A stretch of DNA of 7,957 nt, taken from Burkholderiales bacterium (GTDB lineage: Bacteria > Pseudomonadota > Gammaproteobacteria > Burkholderiales > SG8-39). Each line of letters begins with the position of its first letter. Position 1 is the stretch's first letter. Below are positions 1-6,025 of the stretch, one piece after another. The stretch lies in NCBI GenBank assembly GCA_919902965.1, contig CAKKSJ010000308.1:1-7957 (forward strand), read 5' to 3'. Under the pieces are notes generated by a model. It made no database searches, was not told where the DNA came from, and saw only the letters and a list, made by a program, of their open reading frames with translations. The translations under genes and the position numbers were made by a program.

Positions 1-6
1 GATCGC

Positions 7-45
7 CGATTGCGCGCGGATGTGCTTTTCATCCGCGCGCAATCG
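7..45. promoter_or_regulatory. Perfect 16-bp hairpin in operon leader
   Basis: Bases 7-22 are exactly complementary to bases 30-45, giving a 16-bp GC-rich stem with a 7-base loop (TGCTTTT). It lies about 70 bases before livG. There is no T-run after the 3' arm, so it is not a standard intrinsic terminator on the plus strand. It could be the end of an upstream transcription unit, an mRNA-stabilising or attenuating leader structure, or a REP-like repeat. The pairing is seen directly; the role is unknown. Confidence 0.8.
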
Positions 46-76
46 ACGATCCGCGCGGACGGTTTCTCGTCCGCGC
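31..76 (+). repeat. Three (A/G)TCCGCGC direct repeats with a 10-bp palindrome
   Basis: ATCCGCGC occurs at 31-38 and 49-56, and GTCCGCGC at 69-76, giving start-to-start spacings of 18 and 20 bases. The middle copy lies in a perfect 10-bp palindrome, TCCGCGCGGA, at 50-59. Spaced copies with a dyad are compatible with protein-binding sites upstream of the operon, but the same bases form the two hairpins, so an RNA role is equally possible. No convincing -35/-10 pair could be picked out in 1-115. Confidence 0.5.
53..76. promoter_or_regulatory. Second leader hairpin, 9-bp stem
   Basis: Bases 53-61 (GCGCGGACG) pair perfectly with 68-76 (CGTCCGCGC) around a 6-base loop. The arms closely resemble the inner arms of the preceding hairpin (GCGCGGATG/CATCCGCGC), so the two look like tandem variants of one element. 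The sequence after it is not T-rich, which argues against a rho-independent terminator. Together the two hairpins fill most of the leader before livG. Confidence 0.7.
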
Positions 77-115
77 AACAGCGCAACTCTGCAATAGCGA
101 CCATTGGGATCGGCG

Positions 116-877
116 ATGACCTTCGCTCTTGAAACCCGCGGGCTCAGCATCCGCTTTGGCGGCCACGTAGCGGTCAATGAAGTCTCGTGCGGCTTCGCAC
201 CCGGCACGCTGACCGCCATCGTCGGCCCCAACGGCGCCGGCAAGACGACGTACTTCAATTTGATTTCGGGCCAGTTGAAGGCGAACGCGGGGCAGGTGCT
301 CCTGCACGGCGAAGACCTCAGCGGCTACTCGGCGCCGCGGCGCAGCCGCCGCGGCATCGGCCGCGCGTTCCAGTTGACCAACCTGTTTCCGAATCTGAGC
401 GTAATGGAAAATATCCGGCTGGCGGTGCAATCGCGCGCCGGGCTGGGCCTCAACCTGTGGAGTATCTGGAACAGCCATCGCGAGCTGATCGGCCATGCCG
501 AGGAGGTGCTGGAGACGGTCGCGCTGGCAGCAAAGCGCGACGTCGCGGCGAGTGCGCTGCCGCACGGCGACCAGCGCAAACTCGAAGTCGGTATCCTGAT
601 GGCGCTCGAACCCGACGTGTTCATGTTCGACGAACCGACCGCGGGCATGAGCGTGGACGAGGTGCCGCTGATCCTCGACCTGATCCGCGCGCTCAAGGCG
701 CGCCGCGACAAGACCATCCTGCTGGTCGAGCACAAGATGGACGTGGTGCGCGAACTGTCGGACCGCATCATCGTGCTTCACAATGGCGCATTGGTCGCCG
801 ACGGCGAGCCGGCCGCGGTGATCGCCTCGCCCATCGTGCAGGAGGCCTATCTTGGCATCGAGGTGAAAGACAAATGA
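116..877 (+). CDS. livG: Branched-chain amino acid-type ABC transporter ATP-binding protein LivG
   Basis: One of the two cytoplasmic ATPases that power a LivFGHM-type importer. The 253-residue protein matches the usual LivG length (about 255). Visible motifs are Walker A GPNGAGKT (37-44), Q-loop Q86 in RAFQLTNLFPNLSV, signature region LPHGDQRKLE (148-157), Walker B VFMFDEP with D172 and E173, and H-loop H206 in LLVEHKMDVV. The signature has Pro-His-Gly where most ABC proteins have Ser-Gly-Gly or Ser-Tyr-Gly. ATG 116 is preferred over an upstream in-frame TTG at 104 because the family homology begins within a few residues of it and a weak TGGGA lies 6 bases upstream. Its stop overlaps the livF start by 4 bases (ATGA), implying translational coupling. 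The transported substrate cannot be read from this subunit; family membership is very clear. Confidence 0.95.
   Translation: MTFALETRGLSIRFGGHVAVNEVSCGFAPGTLTAIVGPNGAGKTTYFNLISGQLKANAGQVLLHGEDLSGYSAPRRSRRGIGRAFQLTNLFPNLSVMENIRLAVQSRAGLGLNLWSIWNSHRELIGHAEEVLETVALAAKRDVAASALPHGDQRKLEVGILMALEPDVFMFDEPTAGMSVDEVPLILDLIRALKARRDKTILLVEHKMDVVRELSDRIIVLHNGALVADGEPAAVIASPIVQEAYLGIEVKDK
860..866 (+). promoter_or_regulatory. Strong Shine-Dalgarno site for livF
   Basis: GAGGTGA inside the end of livG is a 7-base match to the complement of the conserved 16S rRNA 3' end. It sits 7 bases before the ATG at 874. It confirms the overlapping start of livF despite the 4-base overlap with the livG stop. Confidence 0.8.
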
Positions 878-1611
878 GCGCGCCGCTGCTGCGTCTCGAA
901 GGCGTGCACACTTACATCGGCGCCTATCACATCCTGCACGGCGTCGATCTGGAAGTCGCGCAGGGGGATCTCAGCGTGCTGCTCGGGCGCAACGGCGCCG
1001 GCAAGACGACCACGCTGCGCACTATCATGGGATTGTGGCAGGCATCGCAGGGCAAGGTCAGCTTTCAAGGCGAGGAAATCAGCGCGCGCAGCACGCCCGA
1101 AATTGCCCAGCGCGGTATCGCCTATGTGCCCGAGAGCATGGGCATCTTTTCCGATCTATCGGTGCGCGAGAACATGATACTCGCGGCGCGCGGCGCGCGG
1201 CGCGCCGAAGACATCGATGCCAAGCGCCTGGAGTGGATCTTCGGCCTGTTTCCGGCGATCAAAAAGTTCTGGCAGCATCCGGCGGGGCTGCTCTCGGGCG
1301 GGCAGAAGCAGATGCTGGCGGTGGCGCGCTCGATCGTCGAGCCAAGGAAACTGCTGCTGGTCGACGAACCGAGCAAAGGCCTTGCACCTGCCATCGTCCA
1401 GAACATGATCGCTGCTTTCCGCGAACTCAAGCAGACCGACACCACCATCCTGCTGGTGGAGCAGAACTTCAACTTTGCGCGCCAGCTCGGCGACCGGGTG
1501 GCGGTGATGGACGGCGGTCGCATCGTGCATGCGGGAAGCATGGCCGAGCTTGCCGATGACGAAGGCCTGCAGCAGCGCCTGCTCGGCCTGTCGCTCGCGG
1601 CCCATCAATAG
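874..1611 (+). CDS. livF: Branched-chain amino acid-type ABC transporter ATP-binding protein LivF
   Basis: The second ATPase of the importer, expected to pair with LivG beneath the two permeases. The 245-residue protein has Walker A GRNGAGKT (38-45), a Q-loop position occupied by Glu (YVPE, E87), signature LLSGGQKQM (139-147), Walker B LLLVDEP with D164 and E165, and LLVEQNF (193-199) with Gln197 at the H-loop position. The Glu in the Q-loop and the Gln in the H-loop are habitual for LivF, so they identify the subunit and are not defects. It is slightly longer than the E. coli protein (about 237). The start at 874 overlaps the livG stop and has a strong ribosome site at 860-866. A triplicated heptamer lies inside the gene at 1183-1203. 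livH follows after 9 bases. Confidence 0.95.
   Translation: MSAPLLRLEGVHTYIGAYHILHGVDLEVAQGDLSVLLGRNGAGKTTTLRTIMGLWQASQGKVSFQGEEISARSTPEIAQRGIAYVPESMGIFSDLSVRENMILAARGARRAEDIDAKRLEWIFGLFPAIKKFWQHPAGLLSGGQKQMLAVARSIVEPRKLLLVDEPSKGLAPAIVQNMIAAFRELKQTDTTILLVEQNFNFARQLGDRVAVMDGGRIVHAGSMAELADDEGLQQRLLGLSLAAHQ
1183..1203 (+). repeat. Three perfect tandem GCGGCGC heptamers within livF
   Basis: GCGGCGC is repeated without interruption at 1183-1189, 1190-1196 and 1197-1203, then GCC. It encodes part of an Ala/Arg/Gly-rich loop (AARGARRAED, LivF residues 104-113). Since 7 is not a multiple of 3, gain or loss of one unit would shift the frame. It may equally be chance in GC-rich Ala/Arg codons. Confidence 0.6.
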
Positions 1612-1614
1612 GAG
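1610..1614 (+). promoter_or_regulatory. Shine-Dalgarno site for livH
   Basis: AGGAG begins within the livF stop codon (TAG, 1609-1611) and lies 6 bases before the ATG at 1621. It fixes the livH start and ties livH translation to termination of livF. Confidence 0.75.
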
Positions 1615-1620
1615 CGATAG

Positions 1621-2643
1621 ATGAACGTTTCCGCTGCAATGGCCCCGGTCCTGGACGCGCTGCCGACGGTCAAGCTCGATCGGCTGCCGTTGCTTTTGGT
1701 GCCGGCGCTGGCGCTCGTCGCGCTGCCCTTGATCGGCTCGCCGTCGACCTGGGTCACGCTTACCGTCGCCGGCCTGGCGATGGGCATGATCATATTTATC
1801 ATCGCATCCGGTCTGACGCTGGTGTTCGGCCTGATGGACGTGCTCAATTTCGGCCACGGCGTGTTCATCACCCTGGGCGCGTATCTCGCAGTGTCGGTGC
1901 TCGGCGCCATGAGCGGCTGGACCGCGAGCGAAAGCCTGCTGCTTAACTTGCTGGCGGTGCTCCCGGCGATGCTGGTGGCGATGGCCGTGGCCGGCGGCGT
2001 GGGCTTTGCCTTCGAGCGCGTGATCATCCGCCCAGTCTACGGCCAGCACCTGAAGCAGATCATGATCACCATGGGCGGGATGATCGTGGGCGAGGAATTG
2101 ATCAAGGTGATCTGGGGCGCACAGTCCATCCCGCTGCCGCTGCCCACTGCGTTTCGCGGCTCGCTGCTGCTGGGCGAGGCGGCGGTGGAAAAATACCGGC
2201 TGATCGCGGTGGTTATCGGGCTCGGCGTATTTGCGGCGATGTTCTGGGTGCTCAGCCGCACCAAGATCGGCTTGTTGATCCGCGCTGGGGTACAGGACAG
2301 AGAAATGGTGGAGAGCCTGGGTTATCGCATCCGCCGGTTGTTCATCGGCGTCTTTGTGGCCGGCTCCGCCCTCGCGGGCCTGGGCGGAGTCATGTGGGGC
2401 CTGTATCAGCAGAACGTGACGCCGCAGATTGGCTCCCAGGTCAATATCCTGATTTTTATCGTCATCATCATCGGCGGCCTGGGTTCGGTCGGCGGCTGCG
2501 CAATCGGCGCGCTGCTGGTGGGACTGCTCGCCAACTACACCGGCTTTCTCCTGCCCAAGGTGGCGCTGTTCTCCAACATCCTGTTGATGGTGATCGTGCT
2601 CCTGTGGCGGCCGCAGGGGATTTATCCGGTGGCGAAGCGATAA
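1621..2643 (+). CDS. livH: Branched-chain amino acid-type ABC transporter permease LivH
   Basis: An inner-membrane permease subunit forming half of the translocation pore. The 340-residue protein is strongly hydrophobic, with clear membrane segments at about 22-40, 46-70, 106-130, 195-211, 240-260, 274-305 and 316-329. The family-typical segment GLTLVFGLMDVLNFGHG (64-80) identifies LivH. The charged loop LLIRAGVQDREMVESLGY (218-235) sits where the ATPase-contacting cytoplasmic loop occurs, and the protein ends in the typical LLWRPQGIYP (327-336). It is roughly 30 residues longer than E. coli LivH, mostly as an N-terminal extension; the AGGAG at 1610-1614 still supports this start. Its TAA stop shares one base with the livM ATG (TAATG). 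Gene order here is G-F-H-M, with the ATPases first, unlike E. coli livKHMGF. Confidence 0.95.
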   Translation: MNVSAAMAPVLDALPTVKLDRLPLLLVPALALVALPLIGSPSTWVTLTVAGLAMGMIIFIIASGLTLVFGLMDVLNFGHGVFITLGAYLAVSVLGAMSGWTASESLLLNLLAVLPAMLVAMAVAGGVGFAFERVIIRPVYGQHLKQIMITMGGMIVGEELIKVIWGAQSIPLPLPTAFRGSLLLGEAAVEKYRLIAVVIGLGVFAAMFWVLSRTKIGLLIRAGVQDREMVESLGYRIRRLFIGVFVAGSALAGLGGVMWGLYQQNVTPQIGSQVNILIFIVIIIGGLGSVGGCAIGALLVGLLANYTGFLLPKVALFSNILLMVIVLLWRPQGIYPVAKR

Positions 2644-3713
2644 TGCTGAGCCGCTTACTCTCGGGCGACCTGCCGCGCAGCCGCGTGCTGACGCTGGTGC
2701 TGATCGCAATCGTTGCCGGCCTCGCGCTCGCGCCTTTCGTCTTTCCAGGGGCAAAGGCGCTCAATGTCGCGGCGAAAATCTGCGTTTTCATCGTGCTGGT
2801 GGCGAGCTTCGATCTGCTGCTCGGCTATACCGGCATCGTATCCTTTGCCCATACCATGTTCTTCGGCATCGGCGCCTACGGTGTGGCCATCGCGCTGACG
2901 CGCCTGGGCCCGTCCTGGGCCGCGGTGGGCACAGGCGTCGCGGCAGCGCTGCTCGTGTCGCTGGCGCTGTCGCTGGTGATCGGCCTGTTCAGCCTGCGGG
3001 TGAAGGCGATGTTCTACGCCATGATCACGCTCGCCGTCGCCTCCGCCTTCCAGACCTTCGCCTCGCAGTTGTCGGAAATTACCGGCGGCGAGGACGGACT
3101 CAGTTTCAAGGTTCCCGAGATGCTTACCCCGGGCTATACGCTCGCGGAGCAGCCGTTCCTGGGCGTCTCGTTGGACGGCAAGCTGATTTCCTACTACCTG
3201 TTGTTCGTCGTCACCGTGGCCCTGTTCCTGCTCATGCTGCGCATCGTCAACTCGCCTTTCGGGCGCGTGCTGCAGGCGATTCGCGAAAACGATTTCCGCG
3301 CCGAGGCGCTGGGTTACCGCACGGTCGTTTATCGTACTTCTTCCAACGTGCTTTCGGCCGGGTTTGCAACGCTGGCGGGCGCCCTGCTCGCGCTCTGGTT
3401 GCGCTACAACGGTCCGGACACCTCGCTTTCTTTCGAAATCATGATCGACATCCTGTTGATGGTGGTCATCGGCGGCATGGGGACCATGTATGGCGCAGTG
3501 GTAGGCGCGACGCTGTTCGTGATCGCGCAGAATTATTTGCAGGATCTGATGAAGCTTGCCAGCGATGCGGCTGCCGGCATACCGCTGCTGCCCGATTTGT
3601 TGCATCCCGACCGCTGGTTGCTGTGGCTGGGGATATTGTTCATCGTCAGCGTATACCGCTTCCCTGCCGGAATCGTCGGCAAGCTGCGCGCGAAAGTCCG
3701 CGGGCTGCCATGA
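2643..3713 (+). CDS. livM: Branched-chain amino acid-type ABC transporter permease LivM
   Basis: The second inner-membrane permease, partner of LivH. The 356-residue protein contains the diagnostic GYTGIVSFAHTMFFGIGAYG (61-80), then TGGEDGLSF (147-155) and the cytoplasmic loop FGRVLQAIRENDFRAEALGY (206-225), all in family order. Hydrophobic segments lie at about 15-36, 46-61, 93-117, 182-200, 236-252, 266-297 and 326-338. A stretch of about 25 residues near 300-325 (DLMKLASDAAAG and following) lies before the final membrane segment and is probably a loop. The start at 2643 overlaps the livH stop by one base with no strong ribosome site, so reinitiation after livH is likely. The stop overlaps the crotonase ATG by 4 bases (ATGA), which physically welds the transporter half of the operon to the CoA-enzyme half. 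Confidence 0.95.
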   Translation: MLSRLLSGDLPRSRVLTLVLIAIVAGLALAPFVFPGAKALNVAAKICVFIVLVASFDLLLGYTGIVSFAHTMFFGIGAYGVAIALTRLGPSWAAVGTGVAAALLVSLALSLVIGLFSLRVKAMFYAMITLAVASAFQTFASQLSEITGGEDGLSFKVPEMLTPGYTLAEQPFLGVSLDGKLISYYLLFVVTVALFLLMLRIVNSPFGRVLQAIRENDFRAEALGYRTVVYRTSSNVLSAGFATLAGALLALWLRYNGPDTSLSFEIMIDILLMVVIGGMGTMYGAVVGATLFVIAQNYLQDLMKLASDAAAGIPLLPDLLHPDRWLLWLGILFIVSVYRFPAGIVGKLRAKVRGLP

Positions 3714-4489
3714 GACTGGTGCAGGTGGAACGCGCAGAGGGGGTGGCGCGCGTCGTTCTGTGCCGACCCGGCATGCACAACGCCCTGGTGCCGGAACTGC
3801 TGGATCACTTGTTGGAGGAACTGGCGCAACTGGGTACTGACCCGGCGTGCCGCGCCGTGCTGCTCGCGGCCGAGGGGCCGGCCTTCTCCATCGGCGGCGA
3901 CATGCACCGCTTCCAGCGCGAACGCGCTGCGCTCCAGGAGTATTCGGCCGGCCTGGTCGGGCGCTTGAACCAGGCTATCCTCGCCTTGATCGATCTGCCG
4001 CAGCCGGTGGTGGCCGCCGTGCACGGCCTGGTAAGCGGCGGCTCCATCGGCCTGGTGCTGGCGGCCGACCTCGTCTATCTCGCGCCGCAGGTGGTATTCA
4101 AAGCGCATTACGCGACCGCCGGTTTCGCTCCCGACGGCGGCTGGACTGCGCTCGCCGGGCGTATTGCCGGCGTCCACCGCGCTGCCGCGGCGCTGCTGCT
4201 GAACCGCAGCATCCGCGCCGAGGAAGCGGTGGCCTGGGGGCTGGCGAATGAGGTGGTTGCGCCCGAGCACTTGCAGCAAACGGCTGCCGCGGCGGCGCGG
4301 CGCATGGCGGACTATCCGGCCGGCACCATGCGCGCGGCCAAGCGGCTGCTATGGGGCGAGCGCGCCCAACTTGCCGCCGACCTGGAGGCCGAACGCCAGC
4401 GTTTTCTGGAATTGATCGCGCAACCTGCGGCCCTGCTGGGCGTCGACGCCTTCCTGCGCGATTTCAGCGAATACCCTGCAAGCGATTAG
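3710..4489 (+). CDS. Crotonase-family enoyl-CoA hydratase/isomerase-like protein
   Basis: A cytoplasmic enzyme of the crotonase fold acting on an acyl-CoA. The 259 residues are the normal single-domain length. Oxyanion-hole elements are visible as AFSIGGDM (58-65) and VHGLVSGGSIGLVLAAD (104-120). The two glutamates used by true enoyl-CoA hydratases are absent: the position in GGxxE is Gly114 and the one in the QPE-type motif is Tyr134. An aspartate, D142 in FAPDGGW (139-145), is present where PaaG-type isomerases and 4-chlorobenzoyl-CoA dehalogenase carry a catalytic Asp (alignment by eye). This favours a double-bond isomerase or another crotonase reaction over hydration. The start is ATG 3710, overlapping the livM stop by 4 bases; an upstream in-frame start would lie within livM. 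The substrate is unknown, and the context suggests the product of the ligase downstream. Confidence 0.88.
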   Translation: MRLVQVERAEGVARVVLCRPGMHNALVPELLDHLLEELAQLGTDPACRAVLLAAEGPAFSIGGDMHRFQRERAALQEYSAGLVGRLNQAILALIDLPQPVVAAVHGLVSGGSIGLVLAADLVYLAPQVVFKAHYATAGFAPDGGWTALAGRIAGVHRAAAALLLNRSIRAEEAVAWGLANEVVAPEHLQQTAAAAARRMADYPAGTMRAAKRLLWGERAQLAADLEAERQRFLELIAQPAALLGVDAFLRDFSEYPASD

Positions 4490-4493
4490 GAGG
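4488..4493 (+). promoter_or_regulatory. Consensus Shine-Dalgarno site for the acyl-CoA ligase
   Basis: A perfect AGGAGG overlaps the crotonase TAG stop (4487-4489). It is 5 bases before GTG 4499 and 8 bases before TTG 4502. It is one of the strongest ribosome sites in the operon, suggesting the ligase is made at a high level despite a non-ATG start. Confidence 0.8.
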
Positions 4494-4498
4494 ACTAG

Positions 4499-6025
4499 GT
4501 GTTGATTCCCGACTGGCTGGTCAAGCAAGCGCAGCAGTTCCCGGAAAAAACCGCGTTGGTGGATTTGTTTTCCGGGCGTAAGCTAAGCTACGCCCAGCTC
4601 GAGGAGCGCGCCAGCCGCTGCGCCGGATTCCTGCGCAATCAATGGGGCGTCAAAGCCGGCGAGCGCGTCGCCGTGCTGGCCCACAATTCGGCCGAATACG
4701 TGGAACTGCTCTACGCCTGCGGCAAGATCGGCGCGCTCATGGTCTGTCTCAACTGGCGCCTGTCGCTGGACGAATTGCGCGGCATCGTGGACGACGCGAG
4801 GCCCTGCGCCATAGTTTACGGCAGCGAGTTCGAGCAAACGGGCGCAGCGCTGGCCGGGGCATTCGGCATGCAGCGGCGCATGGTTGTCGGCGCCACACAC
4901 GCCGATACAGTGAGCTACGAAGCGAGCCTGGCCGCCGCATCCGGGCCGAGCATCGTCATGCCCTGGCGGGCTCACGACGACACCTGGTACCTGCTCTACA
5001 CATCGGGCACCACCGGCAAACCCAAAGGCGTCATCCAGACCTTCGGCATGGCCTTCACCAACGCCGTCAACGGCATGCTCGCCGCCGGATTGCGGCGCGA
5101 GGATACGCTGCTCTCGGTGCTGCCCTATTTTCATACCGGCGGCCTCAACCTGTACTTGAACCCGATGCTGATGTGCGCCGGCACCACCATCATCATGCGC
5201 CAGTTCGATGTGGACAAGACCATGGAACTGCTGCAAGGCAGCGTCACGGTAATGTTCGGCGTGCCGGCCATCTACCTGTTCCTGTCGCAGCACCCGGGTT
5301 TCGGCGCGGCCGATTTCTCCGGGGTGCGCAACTGGGCCTGCGGCGGCGCGCCGATCCCGAAGAGCCTGCTGGAACGCTATCTCGCCAAGAACGTCACCAT
5401 CTGTTTCGGTTTTGGCATGACCGAGACCGGCCCGACCGTGTTCCTCACCGATGAGGCCACGGCGCGCAAGAAAGTCGGCACCGTCGGCAAGCCGGTGATG
5501 TTCGTCGAAGCCCGCGTGGTCGACAGCGCCACGCGCCAGACGCTGGGCGCGAATCAGCGTGGCGAACTGATGCTGCGCGGTCCCGGTCTCACACCCGGCT
5601 ACTGGAACAATCCCGAGGCCAGCGCCAAAGCATTCGAACACGGCTGGCTTTGCTCCGGCGATATCGCGTATTGCGACGAGGACGGGGACTACTACATCGT
5701 CGATCGATCCAAGGACATGTACATCTCCGGCGGCGAGAACGTCTATCCGGCCGAAGTGGAGAACGTGCTGTTCCAGATGGAAGGCGTTGCCGAAGCCGCA
5801 GTAATCGGTGTGCCCGACGCCAAGTGGGGCGAAGTCGGCAAGGCCATTATCGTTTTGAAGCCGGGCGCCGCGACGGGCGCCGACGCGGTGATCGCCCATT
5901 GCAAGGCGCGCCTCGCCGCTTTCAAGGTGCCCAAGCACGTGGTGTTCATAAGCGCGTTGCCGCGAAATGCTGCCGGCAAGGTGGAGAAGCCGCGCTTGCG
6001 CGGCGAGTTCGGCGGAAAAGCGTGA
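4499..6025 (+). CDS. AMP-forming acyl-CoA synthetase (ANL superfamily)
   Basis: Activates a carboxylic acid with ATP and CoA to the acyl-CoA via an acyl-adenylate, in the cytoplasm. The 508-residue protein is full length for a compact fatty/aromatic acid ligase. The phosphate-binding loop YTSGTTGKPKG is at 167-177, the adenylate motif FGFGMTETGP at 303-312, and SGD with D388 at 386-388. The hinge motif DRSKDMYISGGENVYPAEVE is at 402-421, and the catalytic lysine K494 is in PRNAAGKVEK. The acid-pocket segment around LPYFHTGGLNLYLNP (208-222) resembles medium/long-chain and aromatic (feruloyl-type) ligases but does not settle the substrate. The start is GTG 4499, with TTG 4502 a possible alternative; both follow the AGGAGG at 4488-4493. 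The stop overlaps the next gene in GTGA. Its place directly after an importer suggests that it traps the imported acid as a CoA ester. Confidence 0.93.
   Translation: MLIPDWLVKQAQQFPEKTALVDLFSGRKLSYAQLEERASRCAGFLRNQWGVKAGERVAVLAHNSAEYVELLYACGKIGALMVCLNWRLSLDELRGIVDDARPCAIVYGSEFEQTGAALAGAFGMQRRMVVGATHADTVSYEASLAAASGPSIVMPWRAHDDTWYLLYTSGTTGKPKGVIQTFGMAFTNAVNGMLAAGLRREDTLLSVLPYFHTGGLNLYLNPMLMCAGTTIIMRQFDVDKTMELLQGSVTVMFGVPAIYLFLSQHPGFGAADFSGVRNWACGGAPIPKSLLERYLAKNVTICFGFGMTETGPTVFLTDEATARKKVGTVGKPVMFVEARVVDSATRQTLGANQRGELMLRGPGLTPGYWNNPEASAKAFEHGWLCSGDIAYCDEDGDYYIVDRSKDMYISGGENVYPAEVENVLFQMEGVAEAAVIGVPDAKWGEVGKAIIVLKPGAATGADAVIAHCKARLAAFKVPKHVVFISALPRNAAGKVEKPRLRGEFGGKA

Noticed and set aside
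7..76. Intrinsic terminator of an upstream gene
   Set aside because: Neither stem is followed by a run of T on the plus strand, and on the minus strand the required tract would lie outside or at the window edge, so a terminator call is not supported.
60..115. Possible sigma-70 promoter in the leader
   Set aside because: No pair resembling TTGACA and TATAAT at 16-18 base spacing could be found; CAATAG at 92-97 is too poor a match to claim.
160..178. Degenerate Q-loop and H-loop of LivF as evidence of inactivation (Glu87 and Gln197)
   Set aside because: These substitutions are normal in LivF proteins, so they identify the subunit and do not indicate decay. The affected codons lie in livF at about 1132 and 1462.
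187..873. Extension of the livF frame upstream through livG
   Set aside because: The region before 874 in this frame is Arg/Gly/Ala-rich shadow sequence of livG; livF homology and the GAGGTGA ribosome site place the start at 874.
1156..2754. Long minus-strand open frame of 532 codons opposite livF-livH-livM
   Set aside because: It is antisense to three unmistakable transporter genes, spans their junctions, and its translation is low-complexity His/Gln/Arg/Asp-rich without any domain. This is the usual artefact of GC-biased codons.
2655..3605. Minus-strand open frame of 316 codons opposite livM
   Set aside because: It is antisense to the well-conserved LivM, with composition rich in Gln, Arg and His and no family features.
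4583..5938. Long minus-strand open frame of 451 codons opposite the ligase
   Set aside because: It mirrors the acyl-CoA ligase, whose motifs are all intact on the plus strand. The antisense product has no recognisable motif.
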